Shown: piece by piece, positions 1-8,283 of the stretch
Position numbering within the stretch: the stretch's first letter is position 1
How the letters are laid out: the number at the start of each line of letters is the position of its first letter
Origin: Streptomyces guryensis
GTDB lineage: Bacteria > Actinomycetota > Actinomycetes > Streptomycetales > Streptomycetaceae
Length of the DNA: 64,000 nt
Direction: 5' to 3'
NCBI RefSeq assembly: GCF_021261325.1
Contig: NZ_JAJSBI010000007.1
Coordinates: 186,001-250,000 of the forward strand
Program-made: the position numbers and the translations under genes
Notes under the pieces: model-generated
Told to the model about the DNA's origin: nothing
Databases searched by the model: none
Seen by the model: the letters and a program-made list of their open reading frames with translations, nothing else

Positions 1-292
1 CGTGGCTGTCTCCCGCGGCGGGCGAGGCGTCGGAGTCCCCGTCGATGAAGTCTTTGCCCGGCAGGACGTTGCCCTTCAGGTCGCGGTGGGAGGCGTCAAC
101 GCCGTCGTCGATGACGGCGACGGTGACGCCCTTGCCCGTCGCGATCTTCCAGACCGCCTCGGCGTCAAGGGCCTGGAGCGGCCACTGGTCACTCCTGACC
201 TGGTCCGCCGACGCGGTGGTCGCGGTGGCGAAGAGCAGTGCTCCCACCGCTGCCGTACTGCCCGCGATGCGCAGCGTCCGCGTGAGACCCAT
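1..292 (-). CDS. type VII secretion-associated serine protease (mycosin, S8 family), N-terminal part only
   Basis: This is the first 97 residues of a subtilisin-like protease; the rest lies beyond the window edge. The product starts MGLTRTLRIAG, followed by a hydrophobic Sec signal ending near TTASA (about residue 28). The catalytic Asp segment of the S8 family, VTVAVIDDGVDASHRDL, lies at about residues 58-74. In ESX loci this membrane-anchored mycosin cleaves secreted substrates and stabilises the secretion machine. It follows the two WXG-type genes on the same strand after an 84-base gap, which supports a type VII role over a generic subtilase. The His and Ser parts of the triad cannot be checked here. 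Confidence 0.85.
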   Translation of the reverse strand, partial: MGLTRTLRIAGSTAAVGALLFATATTASADQVRSDQWPLQALDAEAVWKIATGKGVTVAVIDDGVDASHRDLKGNVLPGKDFIDGDSDASPAAGDSH

Positions 293-376
293 GCCCTGTT
301 TCTCTCTTTCGTCCCGCCGGGCGGGGCTCGCGTGGTGGATGACGCGAGCCCCGTTTCTGTCCTGCCGCGATCGTGT

Positions 377-1834
377 CTACTCGATGAGCGGTGGGGTGGT
401 GTCGTCCCGCTTTGGCACCCAGGTCTCCTCGTCCTCGACGAGATAGTCCGGGACCGGCTTACCGTCTTTCTTCTTCTTGCCGCGGCCCTGGCCAGCCACG
501 CCGGCCTGTCCGGAGCCCGTCAGGCCCGCCGCCCTGCGGCCCTCGGTCGTGCCACCGCGGCTGCCGTGCAGACCGGAACCGGCCCGATTTCCAGTGGAGG
601 GTGTGTCTTCGGGTTCGCCGATCACCCCACCCTTCGTGCGGGCCAGGGGACCCCGGCCGCTGGGCTGGTTGCCGCGTCCGGCACCTGCCCCGGTCCCGGC
701 TCCCACACCGCCCACGCCCGTGCGGCCGCTGCCCGCCGCGGAGCCTTCGCCGGAGGCGCTGCCACCGCGGGCCAAGCCGCCCGCAGGGCCGCCGGGCACA
801 CCGGGCAAACCGGCACCTGTTCCAGACCCGCCGCCCACGCCACCGACTCGGGCAGTGCTTCCGCCTCCGTGGCCGCCGCCGTCCCCGGCGCCGGTGCCAC
901 TGGGGCTGGTGGTCGCAAGCCCGTCTACATCCGTGCCGACCCCGGAGGGCGCGGACGCCTTTGAAGCGGACGCCTTTGAAGAGGAACCAGTGCCTGCACC
1001 GGCAACGCGGTGGGGGGTGCTGGGGGACGCCGTGATGGTCGACCGGCTCGAGCCGCGCGACGCGCCGCTACTGGTGTGAGTCCGGCCCACCAGCATGGGG
1101 CCGCTCTCGGTCGGGATCGCGACGATGGGGACCGGCGTCGTGCCTCCCGGATCACCGGGGTAGTCGTCAGACTCATCGAACGGCCTGCGGTTCCACGTAC
1201 CCATGGCCTTGGTCTGCGACGCGTACGCCGCCCCCAACTGCTCCATTTTCACGGCCATCTTCAACTGGGCTTCCTTGCCCGCCGAGAGGTCGTCCTTGTT
1301 CTTGTCCAGGGCCTCCTGGGTGGACATCCCGGCCCGCTTGTCCGCCTGGTAGCCGCTGTCGTCGTGCGAGAACCCGTCCCCGACGAAGTCAAGGCCGCTT
1401 GAGATCGTCCCCGGCTTCTCCATCGCCTCGACCTCGGGCTTGATGGTCTCCAGCACCGTGGCCGCGCTGCCCAGCGCGATGGAGGTGTACTTGGCGTACT
1501 GGGCGCCGTCCTGCATCTTCTTCGCGATGACCTCGGCCCGCGCCTTGAACCGATCGGCGGCCTCGCCCTCCCAGTGCTCCAGCACCCCGTGGACTGCTGC
1601 CAGGAAATCCTGCCGCGATCCACTGCCGCCGTCCTCGCCCACCAGATCATCGTTGACCTTGCGCCAGCCTCGGGCCACGTCGTGAACCACGCCCGGCTTC
1701 GCGTTGATGACCATGGCCTTCATCTGGTCCATGTTCAGATCGGCGAACGGGGTCGTGGCCTTCTCGTCGTAGCACATCGCCGCCGGGACGTACTCGTAGG
1801 TGTAGCCGTCGCTCTTCTTCCCGCCCGAGCTCAT
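377..1834 (-). CDS. large WXG100/PPE-like type VII secretion substrate with Gly/Ser-rich tail
   Basis: A protein of 485 residues. Roughly residues 1-230 are helical and contain a W-x-G-like turn (HWEGEAADRF near residue 94), as in ESX substrates. Residues about 240-440 are low-complexity Gly/Ser/Ala/Thr. The last 25 residues are charged and again ordered (YLVEDEETWVPKRDD), a tail I recall from streptomycete ESX-associated proteins. Its start codon overlaps the stop of the upstream small WXG100 gene (ATGA), so the two are probably translationally coupled, and the mycosin follows. Likely a secreted or surface-exposed ESX client; its precise role is unknown. The reading frame is intact. Confidence 0.75.
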   Translation of the reverse strand: MSSGGKKSDGYTYEYVPAAMCYDEKATTPFADLNMDQMKAMVINAKPGVVHDVARGWRKVNDDLVGEDGGSGSRQDFLAAVHGVLEHWEGEAADRFKARAEVIAKKMQDGAQYAKYTSIALGSAATVLETIKPEVEAMEKPGTISSGLDFVGDGFSHDDSGYQADKRAGMSTQEALDKNKDDLSAGKEAQLKMAVKMEQLGAAYASQTKAMGTWNRRPFDESDDYPGDPGGTTPVPIVAIPTESGPMLVGRTHTSSGASRGSSRSTITASPSTPHRVAGAGTGSSSKASASKASAPSGVGTDVDGLATTSPSGTGAGDGGGHGGGSTARVGGVGGGSGTGAGLPGVPGGPAGGLARGGSASGEGSAAGSGRTGVGGVGAGTGAGAGRGNQPSGRGPLARTKGGVIGEPEDTPSTGNRAGSGLHGSRGGTTEGRRAAGLTGSGQAGVAGQGRGKKKKDGKPVPDYLVEDEETWVPKRDDTTPPLIE

Positions 1835-2160
1835 GACTTACCCCCGTCCGAGAGTGCAGCCGCGATCTCCGCTTCCTGGTCCTGGTATGCGCCGTGGTTC
1901 TTCTTCGTCTTCGTCCCGAAGTCGTCCACCAGGCCGTGGATATGGGTGACGATGTCCTCGAGGTGCTGCTTCATCTCCGTGTGTGCAATGTGCAGATCAT
2001 TCGCCTCAGTGAAATCCGCGCTGCCCAGTGCGCCGGCCGGCAGGTAAGTCTGATAGCGCGAGTCAGAGGTGGTATCGCCCAGATTTGAGATGATCCGGTT
2101 GAGTTGTGTGACCACACCGTCCAGTGCGCTCAGATCAACCTTCAGCTCGCCGCTCGCCAC
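1831..2160 (-). CDS. WXG100-family (EsxA/EsxB-like) small protein
   Basis: A helical protein of 109 residues starting at GTG 2160. That start is chosen because AGGGGG lies about seven bases upstream and the N-terminus then reads VASGELKVDLSALDGVV, a usual WXG100 beginning. The open frame extends further upstream, but in non-coding-looking sequence. Size and all-helical character fit the WXG100 family, although the central W-x-G is not obvious; the turn region reads LPAGALGSADF. Next to a PPE-like partner and a mycosin, it is probably one half of a secreted heterodimer. It overlaps the downstream gene by four bases. Confidence 0.7.
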   Translation of the reverse strand: MASGELKVDLSALDGVVTQLNRIISNLGDTTSDSRYQTYLPAGALGSADFTEANDLHIAHTEMKQHLEDIVTHIHGLVDDFGTKTKKNHGAYQDQEAEIAAALSDGGKS

Positions 2161-2607
2161 CGCGAGTGCCCCCTGTCCCCGTACGACTGATAGCGCTAGC
2201 AATCTTATCGGCTGCATCAGACAGCGCAGAGCGCCCAGGTCTCTTTCTGGCCTCGATGAGAACAGCGGGTTTGGGTGCCGATGGCGGGATCCAGGGTCAA
2301 ACAGCGTTTTAGGTGCCGCTGGTGGCGACGCCGAACCGGTTCCAGATGACGTTGAGCGGGGCTCGTGCGCCGTCGCCGTGCACGGAACGGCGTCAGCGAC
2401 TTCGTGACGCCCGTCGATGTGCGCGCCGGCCTGACCGGCCTCCCTCTCGCCGCGCTGCAGCAGATGCCGACGATGCCGGGCGGCCTGGACCATGTCGGCG
2501 ATGGCGATGAGAGCGCGGGCGGCTTAGATGCGCTGTGGGGCGGTGCCCCGCTTGTCGGCCATGTCAGCGCGCGCAACTCGGGGTTCACACCTGCCATCAC
2601 CGAACTG
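2161..2607. other. gap between ESX genes and a small hypothetical; no confident gene
   Basis: About 450 bases with several overlapping open frames on both strands. None has a convincing start, ribosome site or recognisable product, and the codon pattern is poor. It probably holds the promoter of the leftward ESX operon and perhaps a decayed gene. Confidence 0.4.
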
Positions 2608-2841
2608 TCAGCTGACGCTCATACCCCGTTCCGGCCAACGTCTACGCTCCTCGAACACGGAGTGGATCTTCCGTGATGCCTTGACGAACGTGTAGTCGGC
2701 GATGCCGTCGTCGGAAGTTGAGGTGCGGCTGGACGTGTCGACGATGAGCGTACGGTCCATTTCTTCCGGGTCTTCACCGAAAGAGTAGCGAATGGAGTCC
2801 GGTTGTTCGGACAGCTTCCTGAAGTAGGCCAAGGGCGCCAT
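2608..2841 (-). CDS. small hypothetical protein (77 aa)
   Basis: The product starts MAPLAYFRKLSEQPDSIRY and is acidic in its first half and Arg-rich at its end. The ATG at 2841 is preferred to the upstream in-frame ATG at 2937 because the N-terminus after 2841 reads like a compact domain (YSFGEDPEEMDRTLIVD). I recall similar 70-90-residue Streptomyces hypotheticals but can name no function. No signal peptide or membrane segment is visible. It is divergent from the amidase gene to its right. Confidence 0.5.
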   Translation of the reverse strand: MAPLAYFRKLSEQPDSIRYSFGEDPEEMDRTLIVDTSSRTSTSDDGIADYTFVKASRKIHSVFEERRRWPERGMSVS

Positions 2842-3019
2842 TACCGCTCGCTCTCGAAGTCTTCCGCTTGGTGGGCGGAACCTTGCTCTGCCAATTGTTT
2901 CATGATCGGGAATCAGACATTCCGGGATCAGGAACACGCCACACGGGAACGCGATGTTCGAATTTGCCCTCCTGATCGACAGGCTGACCCGACCAGTCAG
3001 CCGTGATCAAGGGGGATTC

Positions 3020-4210
3020 ATGCGCATTGCGAAGCACAGACGGGTCTTCGCCGCAGCCGTGACCACGACCGCGGCGATGCTCGCGCTCATCGACACACCT
3101 GCGAGTGCCCAGCCCGCCGACCTGGCCGCTCCGACGGCGACGAATACCGACACCACGGCACTCGCTCAGCTCGCCGAGGGCTATCTGCAGCAGCGCGCCG
3201 ACATGCTGACGACGTCCCGCCCGACAGTGAGGGCCGTCGTCGTCCACGTCAAGGCCACGCGCGCCATGGCCGCTCGCACGCAGGACGATCTCGCCGCCCT
3301 CGCAGAGAAGGGCAAGCGGTACAAGGAAGTCGACGGCGGCTACACGAAGGCGCAGGTCGACGTGAACGTCACCGACACCACCGTCTCCGGTCAGACAGCA
3401 ACGCTCCAACTCACCGAGCACACACGCCTCTACCTGCCGTTCACGGCGCAGGAGGTCGAGCAGGGAGCGCCGGAGTACGAGGAGCTGTCGCTCCCGCACA
3501 CGGTGACGTATACCCAAGGCGCCGACGGTGCGTGGCTGTTGTCGTCCGACAAGGCCGATACGGAGGGCGGCCCGACGCCGACGACACAGGTTTCCGACGC
3601 GGACGTCGACGCCGCGACGGCCGATGGGGGCGGTAAGGCGGACGAGGACGAGGGAAGCAAGGATGCCCCCTCAGACACGACCCCGCTGCCCGCCGCCACG
3701 GTCGACGACGTCGTCAAGCCGACGGTCGCAGCCAGCTACAACTACAACAAGATGGTGGCCTACGCCGACAAGTACTGGGACCACCACAACGGCGCCTTCC
3801 GCACATACGGCAACGACTGCACCAACTTCATCTCGCAGGCGATGCTGGAGGGCGGATGGGGTCCCAAGGGCGGCGCCATCATTCAGAGGACCAGCAACAA
3901 GTACTGGTTCTACGGGCCGACGACGTGGACGACCAGCTACACCTGGGCGGGTGCCGAGAACTGGTACTGGTTCGCGAAGAAGCACTCGAAGAGGACCAAG
4001 ATCCTCGACAACGTGTGGAAGCTGGCCAAGTCGGATGTGCTGCAGGCTGACTGGGACCGGAACAACAACATCGACCACACGATGATCGTCACGAAGAAGT
4101 ACGGAGGTACGCCGTACCTGACGTACCACACCGGCGACACCCACAACAAAAGCCTGAACAAGCTGCTCTCTGACCATCCGCGCACCTGGTGGTACGCGCA
4201 CCGCACGTGA
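3020..4210 (+). CDS. secreted amidase-domain protein (amidase_6-like)
   Basis: A protein of 396 residues starting at ATG 3020, with AAGGGGG just upstream. It has a Sec signal peptide (positively charged start, then AAAVTTTAAMLALIDTPASA). A helical/beta region at residues 30-200 is followed by an acidic Gly/Asp/Lys linker. The C-terminal amidase domain (about residues 235-396) contains the Cys motif NDCTNFISQA and a later His in HTMIVTKKYG, typical of the putative amidase family PF12671. It is expected to act outside the cell, perhaps on peptidoglycan peptides. A lipoprotein gene follows after 39 bases on the same strand. Confidence 0.75.
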   Translation: MRIAKHRRVFAAAVTTTAAMLALIDTPASAQPADLAAPTATNTDTTALAQLAEGYLQQRADMLTTSRPTVRAVVVHVKATRAMAARTQDDLAALAEKGKRYKEVDGGYTKAQVDVNVTDTTVSGQTATLQLTEHTRLYLPFTAQEVEQGAPEYEELSLPHTVTYTQGADGAWLLSSDKADTEGGPTPTTQVSDADVDAATADGGGKADEDEGSKDAPSDTTPLPAATVDDVVKPTVAASYNYNKMVAYADKYWDHHNGAFRTYGNDCTNFISQAMLEGGWGPKGGAIIQRTSNKYWFYGPTTWTTSYTWAGAENWYWFAKKHSKRTKILDNVWKLAKSDVLQADWDRNNNIDHTMIVTKKYGGTPYLTYHTGDTHNKSLNKLLSDHPRTWWYAHRT

Positions 4211-4249
4211 CAGGCTGCTGCCCCTCACAGGAGAAACTAGGAGTGCGCT

Positions 4250-4714
4250 GTGAAACGTCGACGCCTCTTGGCCGTGCTGGCCGTCCTGGTCGTCGCATCC
4301 GGCTGCTCGTCCTCTGACGACAAGGTCGCGCCCGCAAGCCCTTCGAGCTCGGCGTCCGCCGACGGAGCCCGCAAGGCCGTCGAAACCTACGTGAACGCCC
4401 TGAACTCCCGCAGTGCCACCGACCTGATCGCCGTCGGCGGTGTCAAGGACGCGAAGTGGTCCAGGCAGGAAGCCGCGCAGATCCTCGCGGACCGGGGCGG
4501 GCGCGGGTGGAAGATCAAGGACGTGCAGATCGAGCACGACATGGGCCCGAACACCGGCTCGGCCCGCCTCGTGGCCGAGGACAAGGCGGGCAAGCCGCTG
4601 CAGGACACCTTCACCGTGATGCGGCAGAAGGGCACGTGGCACCTCGTGGTCTTCACCCATCAGCCGACCGAGCCGGGCAAGGAACCCGCCTCAACCGACA
4701 AACCCGGTTCCTGA
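4250..4714 (+). CDS. small lipoprotein with an NTF2/DUF4878-like fold
   Basis: A protein of 154 residues starting at GTG 4250 behind an AGGAG site. The N-terminus is a lipoprotein signal with lipobox VASGCSS. The mature part begins with an Asp/Ser linker, and the region starting KAVETYVNALNSRS then looks like the small alpha-beta barrel of many Streptomyces DUF4878-type lipoproteins. That family link is an inference from pattern only. It is probably co-transcribed with the amidase and anchored at the outer face of the membrane. A strong hairpin follows the stop. Confidence 0.6.
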   Translation: MKRRRLLAVLAVLVVASGCSSSDDKVAPASPSSSASADGARKAVETYVNALNSRSATDLIAVGGVKDAKWSRQEAAQILADRGGRGWKIKDVQIEHDMGPNTGSARLVAEDKAGKPLQDTFTVMRQKGTWHLVVFTHQPTEPGKEPASTDKPGS

Positions 4715-4724
4715 CCGGCCAGTT

Positions 4725-4760
4725 GGGCGGCCTGCGCCGGGAGTCAGGTGCAGGCCGCCC
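4725..4760 (+). terminator. hairpin after the lipoprotein gene
   Basis: Arms GGGCGGCCTGC and GCAGGCCGCCC (11 bp, perfect) with a 14-base loop, ten bases after the stop codon. There is no T run, as is common for Streptomyces terminators. Confidence 0.6.
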
Positions 4761-5046
4761 GTCAGTCGGCGGGATCCGCCAGTGACGGCACTGAACCGAA
4801 CGCACCGGCGAAGGTCCCGACGTAGCCAAGGGACGTAGACTCTACGGCTGCCGACGGTTCAAGAGCCTGGTCCGGATCTCTGCCCAGATCAGCGGCCGGT
4901 CTTCGACCGTGCTGATCCCCTTGCAGAGGTGCCGGATGGTTATCGGGAGATGGCCGACCGGTCGGCGCTGAAGGTGCGCAGCTCCTGAGCGCGGGGGCTG
5001 GCGGCACGGGTGGGGTTCCTTCCGGCCGCGCGGTGCCCTCGTGATG
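4761..5046. other. non-coding stretch before DUF2461 gene
   Basis: I see no gene with a plausible start and no repeats here. Genes on both sides point into this region, so it separates convergent transcripts. Confidence 0.4.
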
Positions 5047-5679
5047 TCAGGCGGTGCGCTTCACGTGGCGGACCAGCCACATCAGCAGGGGGTCCAGGTC
5101 GGCGGCGGCCGAGAGGACCCGGTCGACCGCCTCGGGGGTGTGCAGCCACTCCTCGCAGCCGAGGGGACGGGCGGCGATCAGTGAACGGTGACGCAGCAGA
5201 TCGGCATGGGCGTGGTCCGTCGGATAGCCGCGCGGAGGGCGTTTCATCACGTCCCCGGAGATGTCGTAGCCCTTCTTCCGCACGTCCTTGACGATGACGG
5301 ACAGTTCGTGGCCGCTCCCCTCTGACGCCACGGCTTTGCGGAACATGTCCACCTGGCCGGGATCGGGGTACCACCAGGCGCCCTGGATCCGCAGGCCGTC
5401 CAGGGAGAACCGAAGACCGATCTCGATCTTGCGGCCGAGCCGGATCACCGCGCCCTGGTGCTGCCACCACCAGGAGTCGGTGCGGTAGTGCCAGACGGAG
5501 AAGTCCTCGTACCGGGGGTCGGCGTCCGCGACCTCGTTGAGCAGGGCGATCATCGGCTGCCGGACCAGCCGTTCGCGGTCCGCGCGGTAGCGCTCACGGG
5601 TCGCGTGGGTCGGTTCGCCCTGGAGCTGCCACAACACGTCCATGGCCTGCTCCGGCCAGCCGGTGAACTGTCCGCGCAT
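5047..5679 (-). CDS. DUF2461 (TIGR02453) family protein
   Basis: A protein of 210 residues starting MRGQFTGWPEQAMDVLWQLQ. The opening motif (F-x-G-W ... L..L), the central R-T-D-SWWWQH block and the C-terminal W-L-x-R segment match the DUF2461 family, which has no established biochemical role. It is the usual family length. No signal or membrane segment is seen. The gene is monocistronic, and the upstream gap may hold a remnant gene. Confidence 0.75.
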   Translation of the reverse strand: MRGQFTGWPEQAMDVLWQLQGEPTHATRERYRADRERLVRQPMIALLNEVADADPRYEDFSVWHYRTDSWWWQHQGAVIRLGRKIEIGLRFSLDGLRIQGAWWYPDPGQVDMFRKAVASEGSGHELSVIVKDVRKKGYDISGDVMKRPPRGYPTDHAHADLLRHRSLIAARPLGCEEWLHTPEAVDRVLSAAADLDPLLMWLVRHVKRTA

Positions 5680-5688
5680 GCGCGCAGG

Positions 5689-5931
5689 TTAGCTCACCCG
5701 TGATCCGCGCGCGCCGAGAGTGAGGGAGGCGTAACCCCAGACAAGGTGGGAGATGCTGCGGCAGGGCTCGCCGGCCAGTTCGATGTGCCGTGCGGGGTGG
5801 GCGAGTCCGTCGAGGAACACGGAGAGTGCAGCGGATATGAAGCCGACGGTGAGAGGCAGGCACTTCAGTTCGCCGCGGGCAGACAGCGAAGATCCCGCAA
5901 TGACTGGCGCATTGCTGCAGGAGCATGCCAA
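5689..5931 (-). CDS. uncertain small ORF, possibly a gene remnant
   Basis: An open frame of up to 80 codons reading CLPLTVGFISAALSVFLDGL in its middle, with one hydrophobic stretch. I see no convincing ribosome site, and the ORF overlaps the first bases of the divergent DUF317 gene. It may be a decayed small gene or chance; I do not recognise it. Confidence 0.2.
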   Translation of the reverse strand: MACSCSNAPVIAGSSLSARGELKCLPLTVGFISAALSVFLDGLAHPARHIELAGEPCRSISHLVWGYASLTLGARGSRVS

Positions 5932-6716
5932 CGTACAACGCTCTGGCGGAAGACCTTGCCCCTGAGCCCAAGGAGGCGCCCCTGCACTCGCACCATCCCA
6001 GCGAACCGTTCCAACCCGACTCGCCGGACCCCGTGTATTGGGTCACCCCGCTCCATCTGGCGGGTGGTGACGGTGTGCTTGCCGAGAGGATTGGTAGCAC
6101 ATTGGCCAGCCTCGGCTGGCGTATGTGGCCCACCGCCCGTCACACGCTTCTGTATGTGAGCCCGGACGGGTTGTGCGGCGCCGAGTGGATTCTCGCGGCC
6201 TATCCGTTCGAGTTGGGTGGTCTACCGGTTGCCTGGCAGCTGAGCGCCCGCCCGTATGCCACTGCCGCGATGACGGTGTGGAACGCGTACTTCACCGCCG
6301 ACGTCCCGTACGAGGCGCTTGCCGATCTCCTCATCGCCATCGACGCTCGCAAGGCGCCCGACGTTGGTTTCGCGGGGCCGGCGACGGTCCTCGACGCGCT
6401 CAGCGGTCGGGGCTGGATCCGCGACGTGGACCGTCCCGGTACCACCGCCATGGATCCCGGGCTTTCCACCTGCGTCTCCCTGGAGATGCTGCCGCCGCTA
6501 ATCGAGGACGCCGATCCCCGCCCCGGTCTGGTGGGCTGGCAGGCGTGGGCGGAGCCCGTCGTCGGCGCTCCGTATCTGTGGTGCGCCAGCTTCAGCGCCA
6601 GCGTCCCGCATGACCTGGTCGCCGCGTTCGCCTCCTCGCTTGCCTCGCCGGTCCCGGTGGGCCGCCGCACGCTGCCCAAGAGCGCCGAGGGCCGGCTCAC
6701 CGTCCGACGCCGCTGA
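5925..6716 (+). CDS. DUF317 domain protein
   Basis: A protein of 263 residues with two related halves. The first runs from PVYWVTPLHLAGGDG to about residue 140, the second from about residue 140 on and includes GWQAWAEPVVG...PYLWCASFSASVP. This two-repeat layout is typical of Streptomyces DUF317 proteins, which are frequent on plasmids and genomic islands and have no known function. The ATG at 5925 is used. A near-perfect AAGGAGG (5970-5976) sits five bases before an in-frame CTG at 5982, so a rare CTG start giving a product 19 residues shorter cannot be excluded. Confidence 0.7.
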   Translation: MPTYNALAEDLAPEPKEAPLHSHHPSEPFQPDSPDPVYWVTPLHLAGGDGVLAERIGSTLASLGWRMWPTARHTLLYVSPDGLCGAEWILAAYPFELGGLPVAWQLSARPYATAAMTVWNAYFTADVPYEALADLLIAIDARKAPDVGFAGPATVLDALSGRGWIRDVDRPGTTAMDPGLSTCVSLEMLPPLIEDADPRPGLVGWQAWAEPVVGAPYLWCASFSASVPHDLVAAFASSLASPVPVGRRTLPKSAEGRLTVRRR

Positions 6717-6835
6717 CGGCCTGTCTCCGGACGCCGTCCGTGGTGCTGCTGGTCGCTGATTTCCGTGACTTGAAGGTCAAACGTATGAGGGGCGTGCCCT
6801 GTGCCCGCCAGTCGACAGAGAGGAAGAGGATCTTG

Positions 6836-7276
6836 TTGTTTCGACGCTCTCGCGCGGACCGTGCGTTCCGTGAAGCCCAGCGCGCGGGTTACGCGCTCCT
6901 ACAGCAGGTGCATGCCGAGTGGCCCCTGCCGGACCACACCACTGGTGCGGTGGCACCGGCCGCATCAGAGGCGCTGGTGCCTGACTTCCTTCCGCCGGAC
7001 CTGCGGGTTCCCTCGCGCCAGGAGGTGGAAGGGCTGATGATGCGCTGGGAGCAGCCGCTTGTCATCGACGGCGAGGTCCGTACTTGCACCGAGTGCGGCG
7101 GGTACCGGGACTGGATCGTCTTCTGCCTGCGCGACGACTCGGTGTGGCTCCGCTGTCGGGCCGGTCACCAGGTTCAAGAGCCTCGTCTGGACGCCGCCTG
7201 GTACAACCGCAACTCTGGTCCGGTCGACCGCTGGCACTCCACCCTTGAGGACGGGCTGCGCCACCTCGGCCACTGA
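6836..7276 (+). CDS. hypothetical protein with a Cys-rich zinc-ribbon-like C-terminus
   Basis: About 146 residues. The TTG at 6836 is chosen because GAGGA ends five bases before it; a TTG at 6833 is also possible. The first half is helical and charged. The second half carries a possible metal site: CTECGG, then C and C-x-A-G-H about 15-25 residues later. The function is unknown; proteins of this type often accompany DUF317 genes on Streptomyces islands (inference). It lies about 120 bases after the DUF317 gene on the same strand and probably shares its transcript. Confidence 0.5.
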   Translation: MFRRSRADRAFREAQRAGYALLQQVHAEWPLPDHTTGAVAPAASEALVPDFLPPDLRVPSRQEVEGLMMRWEQPLVIDGEVRTCTECGGYRDWIVFCLRDDSVWLRCRAGHQVQEPRLDAAWYNRNSGPVDRWHSTLEDGLRHLGH

Positions 7277-7370
7277 TCTCGAAACCCCTCGCCCCTACCC
7301 CTACAGACCGCCGGCGCCGGAGGACCGGCCTGGTCAGACCGTCAGCTCCGCAGCCACATAGGGGTTTCAC

Positions 7371-8075
7371 ATGGGCCTTCGCGCCACGACCGTCCTCAGC
7401 TTCAGCGCCCTCGCCGTCCTTGCCCTGACGGGCTGCTCGGCCGGCAGCGCTGATTCCACCGACCTGACGTCCCCGACGACCGTCAGGGTGCGCCCGGGCG
7501 GTGAGAGTGCCCCGGTGCCCGCTCCGTTGTCCTCGGCCGCGCTGGCCAAGCGGCTCCTGGGCGAGAGCGACCTGGGCGAGGGCTACACCCGCACGCCTCA
7601 GCCCCCGGCGCAGCACGATGACGTGAGCGTCACCGGCTGCCCGGCGCTGGAGAAGCTCGGCAGTGAGGCTGCAGTCGGTGGCAGCTTCGACTTCCCGCAC
7701 AAGGCCAAGGTGTCCTTCGCCTATGCGGGCGGCAGCGGCTCCGAGGTGGCCGAGGAGTTGTACAGCGACACCGAGGACAAGCTCTCCCAGGGCGTGGCTC
7801 GGATCTTCGAGGCGATGACCTCCTGCCCCACTTATCAGGTCCTCGCCGGTAGTACATCGGTCACGGTCTCGGCTCAGAGTGCTCGTCGCCCAGCTGGGCG
7901 ACGAGCAGTGGAGCCAGCTGTTGACCTTCACAGTCGGCGGGCGCAGCAGCGTCGTCAAGCAGACGGCCGTCCGCACCGGGACGGTAGTCGTCGTGGTCTC
8001 CGGTAGCCCGGCCTGGTCGATGCCCATGTGCGCAAGGCGGTCGCCAAGGCCACGGCGGTCAGGCTTTCGGGGTGA
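7371..8075 (+). pseudogene. lipoprotein gene with two compensating frameshifts
   Basis: Starts MGLRATTVLSFSALAVLALTGCS with a clear lipobox (LTGCS). The frame is coding up to about 7877, then coding continues one base out (LVAQLGDEQWSQLLTFTVGG) until about 8010. There it returns to the original frame (LVDAHVRKAVAKATAVRLSG, stop 8073-8075). Removing A7878 and adding one G after 8010 restores a protein of about 234 residues resembling sensor-type Streptomyces lipoproteins. As written, translation ends at 8006 with a scrambled tail. It is either a decayed gene or two sequencing errors; the frames themselves are directly visible. Confidence 0.75.
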
Positions 8076-8283
8076 TGAGGCCGGATCGGCAGGCAAGGAC
8101 GGCGTCGCAGGCCCCTATGCCGAGGCGGTTCCTGTAGCACCGGATCCCTGTCCTGGTCACGGACGTGCATGCCGTTTGTCATGGTGAGCCCTGTGACCTG
8201 GGCGGGCTTCGCCGCCCTCGCTCCTGGAGGCCGGAGCCGACAAGGCCGGCCCTCAGGGGCGCTGCCGTATCAGGCCAGGGCGG

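Noticed and set aside
2365..2676. 103-codon plus-strand frame near the ESX genes
   Set aside because: No ribosome site, poor codon bias and overlap with other equally weak frames.
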